Under the pieces are notes generated by a model. That model did not search any database and was not told the DNA's origin. It was given only the letters and a program-made list of their open reading frames with translations. A DNA stretch of 64,000 nucleotides from Kitasatospora purpeofusca (GTDB lineage Bacteria; Actinomycetota; Actinomycetes; Streptomycetales; Streptomycetaceae): contig NZ_JODS01000038.1 in assembly GCF_000718025.1 (NCBI RefSeq), positions 29,733 to 93,732 of the forward strand. The letters run 5' to 3'. Each line of letters begins with the position of its first letter. Position 1 is the first letter of the stretch. The position numbers were made by a program, and so were the translations under genes. Below, one piece after another: positions 16,976-25,909 of the stretch.

Positions 16976-18213
16976 TCCTCGTTCCCTTCGGTGGCGGGTC
17001 GCAGGTCCAGGGGTCGCACCCCGGCCGCGGTCCACCGTTCGCGTAGGTGGTCGATGTCCGGCGGGGCGGCGGTGGCCCCGGCCCGGGAGTTGCTGGACGG
17101 CGCGGTGCCCGGGGCGGTCCGGGTGTCCGCGGCGTCGGGGGCGTCGGCGGCGTCGGCGACGTCCGGGGTGTCGGGGCGGGCGCGGGTGTCCGGCAGCTCC
17201 AGCAGGGCGATGCCGCAGTCACCGCCCCCCGCGCCGGAGGGCTTGGCCGCGCCGCCGACGGCCTCGGCGGCGTCGCACAGCGCCGTCAGGGCGGGCGTGA
17301 AGACGCCGAGCCCGGCCTCCTCGTCGAGCCGGGCCAGCTCCCGGCGGGCGCGCCGGACGCCGTCCAGCAGCGCGGCCCGGTCGCCGTGTTCGATCGCGTC
17401 GGCGGCGGCCCGCACCAGGTCGGCGCTGGCGGCCACGAACCGGCGGTGCGGCGGGGTGCCGCGCCAGGCCCGGCGGTGCAGCCCGGACACCAGCTCCGTG
17501 GTGGAGGCGGGGGTGCCGGTCCAGCCGACCTCCAGCGCCACCCCCGCGGGCGGCGGCAGCCGGCGCACCTCGAAGCCCGGCCAGGGCTCCGCCAGCGCCC
17601 CGGCCACGCCACGCCGGCGGACCAGGTCGAGCACGGCGGCCCGGTCGGGCGACCGGTAGGCGATCCAGCCGCCCCAGGTGCTGGCGGCCAGGTCGCCGCC
17701 GGAGCCCTTGGGGTCGAGTTCGGCCGAGGCCAGCAGCGCCAGCCGGTACCGCTCCTCGGCCGACAGCGCCAGACCGCAGTGGGCGGCCACGGCCGCGACG
17801 GTCGCCACGGTCACCGCACCGCTGGACCCGAGGCCGAACTTGACCCCGTCCCGGTGCAGTTCGCTGCTGATGGCGATGTCCAGCTCCGGTGCCGGACGGC
17901 CGTGTTCGGCCAGCAGCCGGGTGACGGTCCGGAGCGCGGCGAGCACATGGGCCAGCTCCCGGCGGGCCCGGTCGGCGTCCTCGACCCCGACCGGGTCGAG
18001 CCGGTCGCCCCGGCGGAGCCAGCGCACCGGCGCCGCGAGCAGGTCGGAGGAGACCAGCGTCCCGTCCCCGGAGGGCTCGGTGACGGTCGCGGTGACCCGG
18101 CGGTCGACCGCCACCAGGATCGCCGGGTTGCCCGGCTCCACCACCGCGTACTCGCCCGCGACGAACAGCTTGCCCGGCGCGCGCCGGACCACCGGCGGGC
18201 GGCCGGTGGTCAC
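16972..18213 (-). CDS. Phosphomevalonate kinase (GHMP family)
   Basis: This GHMP kinase phosphorylates mevalonate 5-phosphate. The N-terminus APGKLFVAGEYAVVEPG and the ATP loop KFGLGSSGAVTVA are typical. A late GGAAKPSGAGGGDCG closes the active site. The protein is 413 residues, longer than the roughly 374 of Streptomyces relatives. The extra length is an Ala/Asp/Pro-rich insert at residues 341-386 before the final helix. The GTG start overlaps the decarboxylase stop (GTGA), and its stop overlaps the isomerase start. Confidence 0.92.
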   Translation of the reverse strand: MTTGRPPVVRRAPGKLFVAGEYAVVEPGNPAILVAVDRRVTATVTEPSGDGTLVSSDLLAAPVRWLRRGDRLDPVGVEDADRARRELAHVLAALRTVTRLLAEHGRPAPELDIAISSELHRDGVKFGLGSSGAVTVATVAAVAAHCGLALSAEERYRLALLASAELDPKGSGGDLAASTWGGWIAYRSPDRAAVLDLVRRRGVAGALAEPWPGFEVRRLPPPAGVALEVGWTGTPASTTELVSGLHRRAWRGTPPHRRFVAASADLVRAAADAIEHGDRAALLDGVRRARRELARLDEEAGLGVFTPALTALCDAAEAVGGAAKPSGAGGGDCGIALLELPDTRARPDTPDVADAADAPDAADTRTAPGTAPSSNSRAGATAAPPDIDHLRERWTAAGVRPLDLRPATEGNEE

Positions 18214-19271
18214 GCGTCCGCGTCCCGCAGCCGGGCGGCAGGTCCGGGGCCGGCGATGTGCACCGAACCGCCGCGGACGGCCTCGCGGACCACCCCGGCC
18301 ACCCGGTCCGCCTCGGACCGCCGGCAGAGCACCTTGACGTTGGGTCCGGCGTCCATGGTCGCCCAGGCCGACACCCCGGCGCGGCGCAGCTCCAGCACCG
18401 CGTCCAGCACGGTCAGGGTGGCCGCGGACAGGTAGCGCACCGCCGGACGGGCCGCCAGCATGGTGGCGTGCATCCCGAGCGCGTTCCGCTCGGCGACCTC
18501 GCCCACCGCGTCCAGGTCGGCCCGCCGCAGCGCCTCCCGCATCTCGGCCAGGTCGGCCTGGCTGGAGGCGGCCCACGGCCGGTACAGCGGCGAGGTGGCG
18601 ACGGTGCGCCGCATGGCCTCGCGGCTGGACACCGCCTTCGGCCCGGCGTCGACCACCGCGACCACCAGCGCCGGGTCCAGCGCGGCCACCGGCACCGGGA
18701 CGGGCTCGGCGTAGGAGCCGAGGTCGGGGTCGCCGCCGCGGTCCGGCTGCCCGGCGTGCCAGATCGCGAAGCCGCCGAAGACGGAGCGCGAGGCCGAGCC
18801 GGAGCCGCGCCGGGCCAGCCGGGACAGTCCGGTGGCGTCCAGGCCGAGTCCGTACGCGGCGTCGGCGGCGGTCGCCAGCGCGGCGAAGCCGCTCGCGGAG
18901 GAGGCCAGTCCGGCGCCGGTGGGGACGGTGTTGCGGGTGTCCACGACGGCCCGCAGCGGGCTTCCGGCGCGCTCCCTGACCAGGTCGAGGAAGGCGGTCA
19001 CCCGGCGGCGCGGCTCGCCCTCCAGGGGGGCGCCGTCCAGCGTCACGGTGTCCTCGCCGGCCCCGGGGTCGAGCCGGACCCGGGTGGTGGTCGGGAACAC
19101 GTCCAGCGTCATCGAGAGGCTGTCGGTCCAGGGCAGGACGAGCTGCTCGTCCCGCTTGCCCCAGTACTTGACCAGCGCGATGTTCGGATGGGCGACCGCG
19201 GTGGCGTCCCCGGCGGCGCTGCCGGGGGCGGGACGCGGGCGGGTGGTGGCGGTCGGCTGCTCAGCGGCCAT
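18210..19271 (-). CDS. mvaD: Diphosphomevalonate decarboxylase
   Basis: This 353-residue GHMP-superfamily enzyme decarboxylates mevalonate diphosphate to IPP with ATP. Signature stretches are NIALVKYWGKRD near residue 30, TGAGLASSASGFAALA (phosphate loop), RRGSGSASRSVFGGF and, late in the protein, TMDAGPNVKVLC. The start lies inside the end of the mevalonate kinase gene (11-nt overlap). Together with its neighbours it completes the path from mevalonate to IPP. Confidence 0.95.
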   Translation of the reverse strand: MAAEQPTATTRPRPAPGSAAGDATAVAHPNIALVKYWGKRDEQLVLPWTDSLSMTLDVFPTTTRVRLDPGAGEDTVTLDGAPLEGEPRRRVTAFLDLVRERAGSPLRAVVDTRNTVPTGAGLASSASGFAALATAADAAYGLGLDATGLSRLARRGSGSASRSVFGGFAIWHAGQPDRGGDPDLGSYAEPVPVPVAALDPALVVAVVDAGPKAVSSREAMRRTVATSPLYRPWAASSQADLAEMREALRRADLDAVGEVAERNALGMHATMLAARPAVRYLSAATLTVLDAVLELRRAGVSAWATMDAGPNVKVLCRRSEADRVAGVVREAVRGGSVHIAGPGPAARLRDADA

Positions 19272-20298
19272 GGCCGGGGTACTCCCTCAGCGGTACGGAC
19301 CAGGTCTGGACGGCGCCGGCGGCGAGCAGCGCGCGGGTGACCTCCGCGGCCGACTCCTCGGCGGCCAGGGCGATCACGCAGCCGCCCATGCCGCCGCCGG
19401 TGATCTTGGCCCCGAGGCCGCCGGCGGCCAGCGCGGCCGAGACCATCCCGTCGATCCGGTCGGTGCTCAGGCCGCCCGCGCGGAGCAGCTCGTGGTAGTC
19501 GGTGAGCTGGGCGCCGAGCTGCTCGGGCCGGCCCTCGGCGAGTGCCGTCCGGGCGGTCCCGGTCAGCTCGGAGGCCCGGCGCAGGAAGGCCTCCTGGGTG
19601 CCCGGCCGCTGCCGGAAGCCCTCGCGGAGCAGCTCGACGGCGTCCTTGGTCCGGCCCGCCACGCCGCTGTCGGCGACGATGAACAGGCCGTCGCAGCCGA
19701 TCGGCAGCTCCTCCGCCCGACCGGCCCGGAACAGCAGCGGCGCGGTCGCGCCGACGGCCATCGCGTCGACGCCGCTGGCCCGGCCGTGCGCCACGTTCTC
19801 GGCGGTCTGCACCAGGTCGAACGCCAGCTGCGGGGTGACCTCGCGCTCGAACAGGTCGGCCAGCGCGTGCACCACGGCCCGCGCGCAGGCGGCGCTGGAG
19901 CCGAGGCCGCGGCCGACCGGGATCGCGCAGTCGATGATCACATCGAGGTGCAGGCTGTCGGGCACGCCCATGGCGGCCCGGAACTCGGCGGTCAGCCGGT
20001 GCAGTCCGTCGGAGGCCTGGGCGGGCTTGGGCCGGGACTCGGAGCCGGTCATGGTGAGGGAGAAGTCGTCCGGGTCGGCCGGGGACTGCGCGGAGTACCC
20101 GGCGGTGGCGGTGACGCCCAGCTGCGGGAGCGGGAGGGCGAGCGCCGGGGCTCCGTAGACGACCGCGTGCTCACCCAGCACGATCGCCTTGGCCCGGGCC
20201 CGGCCGGTGCCGACCGGCCGGGCGCCGCGGTTCTCCGACAACCCCTCGGGTGCGGCGGGTAGGGACAACGAACTCAGCTCCCCGTTTCGTTTCTGCAT
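19261..20298 (-). CDS. Mevalonate kinase
   Basis: This 345-residue GHMP kinase phosphorylates mevalonate. Motifs are AKAIVLGEHAVVYG, the ATP loop PVGRGLGSSAACARA, and KITGGGMGGCVIAL near the end. It is the first gene of the mevalonate operon. The ATG at 20298 lacks a strong ribosome site, and the first 30 residues are variable, so the true start could lie somewhat downstream. An intrinsic terminator lies about 55 nt upstream, so the operon should have its own promoter in 20299-20354. Confidence 0.94.
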   Translation of the reverse strand: MQKRNGELSSLSLPAAPEGLSENRGARPVGTGRARAKAIVLGEHAVVYGAPALALPLPQLGVTATAGYSAQSPADPDDFSLTMTGSESRPKPAQASDGLHRLTAEFRAAMGVPDSLHLDVIIDCAIPVGRGLGSSAACARAVVHALADLFEREVTPQLAFDLVQTAENVAHGRASGVDAMAVGATAPLLFRAGRAEELPIGCDGLFIVADSGVAGRTKDAVELLREGFRQRPGTQEAFLRRASELTGTARTALAEGRPEQLGAQLTDYHELLRAGGLSTDRIDGMVSAALAAGGLGAKITGGGMGGCVIALAAEESAAEVTRALLAAGAVQTWSVPLREYPGHGR

Positions 20299-20350
20299 GG
20301 AGATCGCTCATCCAGAGTTCTCGGAAGGAAGGAATCCGGTGGCGGGACGG

Positions 20351-20393
20351 AAAAGGGCCCGCCGGGGACCCTGTTCGGGTCCCCGGCAGGCCC
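20351..20393 (-). terminator. Intrinsic terminator between prenyltransferase and mevalonate kinase
   Basis: On the minus strand a stem of 16 pairs with one mismatch (20355-20371 with 20377-20393, loop 20372-20376) is followed at once by TTTT (20351-20354). It sits 67 nt after the prenyltransferase stop and would end that transcript before the mevalonate genes. Confidence 0.75.
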
Positions 20394-20460
20394 GGGGTGG
20401 TGCTGGTGCCGCAGGTGGTGCGGGTGCCGCGGGTGCCGCGGGTTGCGACTCCGCGACGGG

Positions 20461-21372
20461 TTACGACTCGGCGACGAGCATCTTCTCGACCGGTCGGCGC
20501 CACTGGTAGTACGACTGGATCTTGTGGTACTCGCCCTTGGGTGTGACCGTCACGCCGTAGACGAAGTTGCGGCCCTCGGTGCTGTACGGGGCGTCCTGGA
20601 CCAGCCGGACGATCTGCGGGGCGACGGTCACCGGCAGTGCCAGCGGCTCGGGCGTCATGACCGAGTAGGTGATCCGCGAGATCTTCGGGGAGTCCCAGCT
20701 CAGCGTGGCGTACATGACGAACGCCTTCTCGTTGAAGGTCAGCAGCTCCTCGCTCGGGGCCGGCAGGCCCAGTTCGGCGAGCAGCGAGCGGACGCCCTCG
20801 GGCGCGAAGGTCTCCCGCGGCACCCGGCCGGAGGCCCCGCCGCCGAAGTAGAGGTTGACGGTCCGGCTGCCGTAGTCGATGCCGACGGTGCTGACGATGT
20901 CCGACAGGCCGTAGCGGTCGAACAGCTCCAGGTTGGCGGTGATGCCCTCCGGTGCCGACGGCAGCGCGGCGACCTCGCGGACCGTCAGCAGCCGCTCGAT
21001 GGTGGGGAAGGACCAGGTCTTGGTGAACCCGGCCCGGACACCGAAGTCGACGCCGCAGCTGTCGATCGGGAGCTCGCCGTGGACCTCGGCCAGCAGCTTG
21101 CCGACCGGGTGGTCGGTCTTCTCGGCCAGGCCGTTCGCCAGCGCGACGGCGTAGGGGTCGAGGCCCCGGGGGAGCATGGTGAACCGGCAGTCGAGGTCAT
21201 CGGCACCGAGTGGGCTGTTCTGCACCCGGAAGGAGATCACCGACTCCGGCAGCACGTCCTGGTAGGCGGTCAGGATCGGCCACACCGTCTCGCGCTCGAA
21301 GGGCACGTCCACCACACGGGCGGTTCCCTCGACGGCCGCGTAGAAGTTCTCCAGGAAGGCGCTTTCCGACAT
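20461..21372 (-). CDS. ABBA-fold phenazine prenyltransferase (PpzP/CloQ/NphB family)
   Basis: This 303-residue soluble aromatic prenyltransferase has the length of the NphB/CloQ group and no DDxxD motif, as expected for ABBA enzymes. Recognisable stretches include RFTMLPRG, SCGVDFG, and VGIDYGSRTVNLYF. Relatives PpzP and EpzP transfer the dimethylallyl group of DMAPP to 5,10-dihydrophenazine-1-carboxylate. The phz and mevalonate genes on either side support that role strongly. The ATG at 21372 has GAAGAAG in front. It is transcribed alone towards a terminator. Confidence 0.88.
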   Translation of the reverse strand: MSESAFLENFYAAVEGTARVVDVPFERETVWPILTAYQDVLPESVISFRVQNSPLGADDLDCRFTMLPRGLDPYAVALANGLAEKTDHPVGKLLAEVHGELPIDSCGVDFGVRAGFTKTWSFPTIERLLTVREVAALPSAPEGITANLELFDRYGLSDIVSTVGIDYGSRTVNLYFGGGASGRVPRETFAPEGVRSLLAELGLPAPSEELLTFNEKAFVMYATLSWDSPKISRITYSVMTPEPLALPVTVAPQIVRLVQDAPYSTEGRNFVYGVTVTPKGEYHKIQSYYQWRRPVEKMLVAES

Positions 21373-21794
21373 TCTTCTTCCACCTGTCCAATCGTGGCGT
21401 CTGCGTGGATCTGGGGGGTTCGTCGCGGGGGTCGTGCACGCCGCGACGTCGCACAGCCGTCAGCCGCGGGCCGGACACCCGCACCGGACACCGGGCGGGT
21501 GCGTACGCCGAGGCACACGCGGGTGACGGACGAACCGAGGGGAATCACTGCCGTGCCGACCGAAGACCTGGTCCGACCTGCGCGGACCGGCGGTTCTGGC
21601 ACTCAACACCCGCCCCCGGAACGGGTTTTGGGCAGGGTGGGCGTGCAGAAATAGTGACACGCGCCCCGCCCGCCGGCCAAGGCCCCCGGAAAGTGACCTG
21701 GGTCACGCTCCCCCCGCCCGGCCCCGGGGCCCCGGACGCGGGGTGGTATTCGGCGGCACGGGACGGCCCGGTCTGGCATGATGTCCCCGGTGTC
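21373..21794. other. Intergenic region between prenyltransferase and tRNA-Lys
   Basis: These 422 bp hold no convincing gene. They should contain the prenyltransferase promoter (minus strand) near 21373-21450 and the tRNA promoter near 21720-21790. I cannot assign boxes. Reading frames here are high-GC shadows. It is the outer border of the phenazine cluster. Confidence 0.5.
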
Positions 21795-21867
21795 GGGGTG
21801 CTAGCTCAATGGGTAGAGCAGCGGACTTTTAATCCGTAGGTTCAGGGTTCGAGCCCCTGGCGCCCCA
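21795..21867 (+). tRNA. tRNA-Lys (anticodon TTT)
   Basis: The cloverleaf is complete: acceptor GGGGTGC pairs with GCGCCCC (one G-T pair), the anticodon stem is GCGGA/TCCGT with loop CTTTTAA (anticodon TTT at 21828-21830), and the T arm contains GTTCGAGC. Discriminator A is at 21867; CC follows but no encoded CCA. Confidence 0.96.
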
Positions 21868-21876
21868 CCGACGCGA

Positions 21877-21910
21877 AAGGCCCGGGCCGGAGACCTCCGA
21901 CCCGGGCCTT
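21877..21910 (+). terminator. Terminator of tRNA-Lys
   Basis: A 10-bp stem (21877-21886 with 21901-21910) with a partly paired interior lies just after the tRNA and would end its transcript. Confidence 0.65.
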
Positions 21911-22174
21911 CGTCGTTCCACCGGCGCCGAACGGGGCGCGGCCGGTGACGCAGAGCATGCGAACGATGCGTTCTGACGATCGGTTTGTATGATCCAAGCC
22001 GGGTCCGTTGGGGGACATCGGACCCGCACGGAGGGCCGCGGACGGCGCAGCCGGGGGTGTTCGTCGGTTATTGCGACCGTCGTACGTGCAACCCGGGAGC
22101 GGTCTCGACCGTCTCTCTGTGTGCAGTGCGTCCGGCCGTAGAGGGCGCAGCGTCCGCCGGTGAAAGGTTCAGGC

Positions 22175-24001
22175 ATGTCAGGTCAGTGGGGCGAGGGTCC
22201 GGCTCGCGGTGACGACGCGCCCGGTGCGCTCACGGCCGACGGTGCCGGCGGCGGTGCGTCCGGGGCACCCGGTGCCCCGGTGCCCGGGCCCAGGCCCGGC
22301 GGCCGCGCCGAGGCCCGACGGGCCGCCCAGGGCAAGCCGGGGCCGGCCAAGGCGGGTCCGGCCCAGGCCGGTGCGGCCGCGGCCGGTGGCGGCGGACGGG
22401 CCGCGGCCAGGGCCGCCGCCCGCAAGCCGAAGCGGGACGTCAAGAAGATCGTCGCCTGGTCCGCCGCCGGCGTGCTGGTGCTGCTGGCGGGTGCCGGCGG
22501 GCTGATCTACTACCAACTCAACGGCAACATCAAGTCCTTCGACGCGGACGCGATAGCCAAGGACCGCCCGCCGGAGGCGCAGGCCGACGCGGACGGCAAC
22601 AAGCCCGTCAACCTGCTGCTGATCGGCTCCGACAGCCGGGGCAAGAACAACTCCGACCTCGGCGGCGGCGAGGACGGTGGCGCCCGCTCGGACACCACGA
22701 TCCTGCTGCACGTCTACGCCGACCACAAGCACGCCGTGGGCATCTCGATACCGCGCAACGCGATGGTGGCGATACCGTCCTGCAAGCTGCCCAACGGCAA
22801 GTGGACCAAGGGTTCGAACAGCGACCTGTTCAACGCGGCCTTCTCCGTCGGCGGCACCGACGAGGGCAACCCCGCCTGCACCCAGAACACCGTGGAGAAG
22901 CTCACCGGGATCCGGGTCGACCACACCATGGTGGTGGACTTCCAGGGCTTCGCGGCGATGACCAAGGCGGTCGACGGCGTGGACATCTGCCTGCCCGAGG
23001 ACATCCACGAGAAGGACCTCAACGACAAGCTGCCCGCCAAGGGCGCCGTGGTCCTGAAGAAGGGTCCGCAGAAGGTGGAGGGTCAGCAGGCGCTCGACTA
23101 CGTGCGGCTGCGGCACGGCATCGGCGACGGCTCCGACATCGGCCGGATGAAGCGCCAGCAGGCCTTCATCAGCTCGCTGGCGGCCAAGATCAAGAAGCAG
23201 GGGCTCAACCCGACCACCCTGCTGCCGCTCGCCAACGCCGCCACCAGCTCGCTCACCGTGGACCCGGGGCTCGACAGCGCCGACAAGCTGATGTCCTTCG
23301 GCCTCTCGCTGCGCAACATCGACCTGCACGACCTCAAGTTCGTCACCCTGCCCTGGCGCTACCGCACCGTGGACAAGAACATCGACATCGTCGACGCGGA
23401 CGCCAAGAAGCTCTGGGCCACCCTCAAGGCCGACCAGACCATCGACGGCCAGAACGCCACCGGCGAACAGCCGGCGGAGGCCCCGTCCCCGACCGCCCCG
23501 CCGGCCGTGGCGGCGACCACCGCGACCACCCCGGCGGCCGCGGCCCACGCCGCCGCGGCCGGCTCCCCGCTCGCCGACACCAAGAACATCAAGGTGTCGG
23601 TCTACACCGGCACCAGCGCCACCGGCATGGCCGGCAAGGCGGCCGAGCAGCTGAAGGCGGCCAAGTTCACCGCCACCGCCGTCGGCCGGGCCGACAACCT
23701 CAAGTACACGACCACGATGGTCCAGTACGGCTCCGGGCAGAAGGCGAACGCGGAGAAGGTCGCCGCGGTGTTCCCCGGCGCGGTGGTCGAGCCCAGCACC
23801 TCGGCCGGGATCACCGTGATCGTCGGCCAGGACTTCGCGGCGGCCAACGGCGCCACCACCCCGGGTGCCTCCGGCAGCGCCCCGGCGACGGGCCCGTCCG
23901 CCCCCGCCGTGCCGCAGCCGCTGCCCAGCAGCATCGTCGCCGACGCCCGCTCGGCGGACGACAACATCTGCGACAACACCACCTACGGCTCCGGCGGCTG
24001 A
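22175..24001 (+). CDS. LytR-CpsA-Psr family cell-wall glycopolymer ligase with LytR_C domain
   Basis: This 608-residue membrane protein probably attaches teichoic-acid-like or other glycopolymers to peptidoglycan. An Ala/Gly/Pro-rich cytoplasmic start is followed by a basic stretch and one membrane helix (about residues 90-110). The LCP domain (about 145-370) has LLIGSDSRG, DTTILLHV, ISIPRN and the signature YVRLRHGIGDGSDIGRMKRQQ. A Pro/Ala linker leads to a LytR_C domain (about 470-555). The ATG at 22175 is preferred over an in-frame GTG at 22160 because GAAAGG lies 8 nt ahead. Confidence 0.93.
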   Translation: MSGQWGEGPARGDDAPGALTADGAGGGASGAPGAPVPGPRPGGRAEARRAAQGKPGPAKAGPAQAGAAAAGGGGRAAARAAARKPKRDVKKIVAWSAAGVLVLLAGAGGLIYYQLNGNIKSFDADAIAKDRPPEAQADADGNKPVNLLLIGSDSRGKNNSDLGGGEDGGARSDTTILLHVYADHKHAVGISIPRNAMVAIPSCKLPNGKWTKGSNSDLFNAAFSVGGTDEGNPACTQNTVEKLTGIRVDHTMVVDFQGFAAMTKAVDGVDICLPEDIHEKDLNDKLPAKGAVVLKKGPQKVEGQQALDYVRLRHGIGDGSDIGRMKRQQAFISSLAAKIKKQGLNPTTLLPLANAATSSLTVDPGLDSADKLMSFGLSLRNIDLHDLKFVTLPWRYRTVDKNIDIVDADAKKLWATLKADQTIDGQNATGEQPAEAPSPTAPPAVAATTATTPAAAAHAAAAGSPLADTKNIKVSVYTGTSATGMAGKAAEQLKAAKFTATAVGRADNLKYTTTMVQYGSGQKANAEKVAAVFPGAVVEPSTSAGITVIVGQDFAAANGATTPGASGSAPATGPSAPAVPQPLPSSIVADARSADDNICDNTTYGSGG

Positions 24002-24013
24002 CCCGCCCCGGCC

Positions 24014-24034
24014 CCGGCCCCGCGGCGGGGCCGG
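24014..24034 (+). terminator. Hairpin after the LCP gene
   Basis: A 9-bp GC-only stem with a 3-nt loop begins 13 nt after the LCP stop and is a likely terminator. No T tract is seen. Confidence 0.5.
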
Positions 24035-24187
24035 AGGCGGCGGCGGGAGGCGGTGGGACGCCGTCCGGTGGCGGGATCGCGGAGGCACGGCGATCGTGGG
24101 CGGTGTACGGCCGTCCGGCCGCGCGGCCCGAGCGGGCCTGCGCCCGGTGGCCCGTCCGGCGGAGGACCATCGCTTGGAGGCCCAGGA

Positions 24188-24973
24188 ATGCCCGTAGTCA
24201 CCGCACCGTACAAGCCCGGCACCCCGTGCTGGGTGGACCTGATGGCGAGCGACCAGCAGGCCGCGCTCGACTTCTACCGCGACCTGTTCGGCTGGCAGGG
24301 CGAAGTCGGCCCGCCCGAGTTCGGCGGCTACGCCGTGTGCTCGCTCAACGGCAGGCCGGTCGCCGGGATCATGGCCCGCTCCGGCCCGGAGGGGCAGCCG
24401 CTGCCCCCGGTCTCCTGGACCACCTACCTCGCCGCCGACGACGCCGACGCGGCCGGGCAGGCCATCTCCGGCGCCGGCGGCACCATCCTCTACCCGGTGA
24501 TGGACGTGGGCGACACCGGCCGGATGCTGGTCGCGGCGGACCCGACCGGTGCGGTCTTCGGCGTCTGGCAGAAGCTGGAGTTCATCGGCGCGGGCGTCGT
24601 CAACGAGCCCGGAGCGCTGGTCTGGAACGAGCTCAACACCACCGACACCGGGGCGGCCGGCCGGTTCTACCAGCAGGCGCTCGGCCTGCGCCCCGCCACG
24701 GTCCAGGGCATGGACGGCTTCTACTCGCTCAACGTCGGCGACCACACGGTGGGCGGCATGCAGCCGGTCGCCGAGTACCTGCCGCCGGGCACCCCCTCGC
24801 ACTGGATGACCTACTTCTCGGTGGACGACACCGACTCCACGGTGGACGCCCTGGTGAAGGCCGGCGGCTCGGTGGTCCAGCCGCCGTTCGACATGCAGGC
24901 CGGGCGGATGGCGGTGGTGCGGGACCCGCAGGGCGCGGTCTTCGCGCTCACCTCCACCCCGGACTCACCCTGA
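24188..24973 (+). CDS. Two-domain VOC (glyoxalase-fold) family protein
   Basis: This 261-residue protein is made of two tandem vicinal-oxygen-chelate domains. Domain 1 (about 1-125) starts PCWVDLMASDQQAALDFYRDLFGW; domain 2 (about 135-260) starts LVWNELNTTDTGAAGRFY. Each half ends with a DPTGA/DPQGA-VF motif typical of glyoxalase-like proteins. The substrate is unknown; Streptomyces relatives are often called hydroxylases without proof. TTGGAGG precedes the ATG. It stands alone between the LCP gene and the sugar phosphorylase pair. Confidence 0.85.
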   Translation: MPVVTAPYKPGTPCWVDLMASDQQAALDFYRDLFGWQGEVGPPEFGGYAVCSLNGRPVAGIMARSGPEGQPLPPVSWTTYLAADDADAAGQAISGAGGTILYPVMDVGDTGRMLVAADPTGAVFGVWQKLEFIGAGVVNEPGALVWNELNTTDTGAAGRFYQQALGLRPATVQGMDGFYSLNVGDHTVGGMQPVAEYLPPGTPSHWMTYFSVDDTDSTVDALVKAGGSVVQPPFDMQAGRMAVVRDPQGAVFALTSTPDSP

Positions 24974-25126
24974 GCCCCACGCTCCCCCCGGGGCCCGGAC
25001 ATCTCCTGGGCCCCGGACGCCTCCCGGGCCACGGGCGTCCCGCCCGTGCCGCCCCGGCCGCCCGTTCCCGCGACGCGCCGCCGGGAATGGGCGGTCGAAC
25101 GCGCTCTGCGGGGTAAGACTGCACCC

Positions 25127-25909
25127 ATGCTGGGGCTACCGGACGACATCCGCGCTTTCCTGTTCGACCTCGACGGGGTGCTCACCCAGACCGCCACGGT
25201 GCACGCCGCGGCCTGGAAGGACACCTTCGACAACTTCCTGCGCGCCGAAGCCGCGCGCACCGGCGGGCCGTTCACCCCCTTCGACGCCGTCGCCGACTAC
25301 GACGCGTACGTGGACGGGCGGCCCAGACTCGACGGCACCCGCGCCTTCCTCGACAGCCGGGGGATCGAGCTGCCCGAGGGCACCGACACCGACCCGCCGG
25401 GCACCCGCACCGTGCAGGGCATCAGCCGGGCCAAGAACGACACCGTGCTGCGGATGATCCGCGAGCAGGGCGTCGCCCCGTACCGGGGCTCGGTCGACTA
25501 CGTGCGCCGGCTGCGCGCGCTCGGCCTGCCCACCGCCGTGGTCTCGTCCAGCGCCAACTGCCGGGACGTGCTGCGCGCCGCGGGCATCGAGGGCTACTTC
25601 GACGTGATCGTGGACGGCCTCGTCGCCACCCGGGACGGACTGCCGGGCAAGCCCGCGCCGGACACCTACCTGGCCGCCGCCCGGGCCCTGGGCGTCGAGC
25701 CCGCGCACGCCGCCGTGTTCGAGGACGCGCTGGCCGGGGTCGCCTCCGGCCGGGCCGGCGGCTTCGGCGCGGTGGTCGGGGTGGACCGGGTCGGCCAGGC
25801 CGCCGAACTGCGCCGCGACGGCGCCACCGTGGTGGTCCAGGACCTCGCCGAACTGATCCCCGACCCCGGGCCGCAGGCCCCCGGCAAGCCCGAGGAGACA
25901 CCGGCATGA
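25127..25909 (+). CDS. HAD-family beta-phosphoglucomutase
   Basis: This 260-residue HAD hydrolase/mutase has the nucleophile motif FDLDGVLTQTA near residue 15, VVSSSANC (motif II), a conserved Lys in LPGKPAPDTY, and EDALAGVASGRAGGFG (motif IV). It overlaps the next gene by 4 nt (ATGA). Beta-phosphoglucomutase converts beta-glucose 1-phosphate to glucose 6-phosphate, the partner reaction to GH65 disaccharide phosphorylases. The gene pair argues for this role over a general phosphatase. Confidence 0.9.
   Translation: MLGLPDDIRAFLFDLDGVLTQTATVHAAAWKDTFDNFLRAEAARTGGPFTPFDAVADYDAYVDGRPRLDGTRAFLDSRGIELPEGTDTDPPGTRTVQGISRAKNDTVLRMIREQGVAPYRGSVDYVRRLRALGLPTAVVSSSANCRDVLRAAGIEGYFDVIVDGLVATRDGLPGKPAPDTYLAAARALGVEPAHAAVFEDALAGVASGRAGGFGAVVGVDRVGQAAELRRDGATVVVQDLAELIPDPGPQAPGKPEETPA

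Noticed and set aside
21795..21867. tRNA-Lys as integration site for the phenazine cluster
   Set aside because: The cluster lies on the 5' side of the tRNA, no integrase is present, and no direct repeat of the tRNA 3' end was found at the other border.
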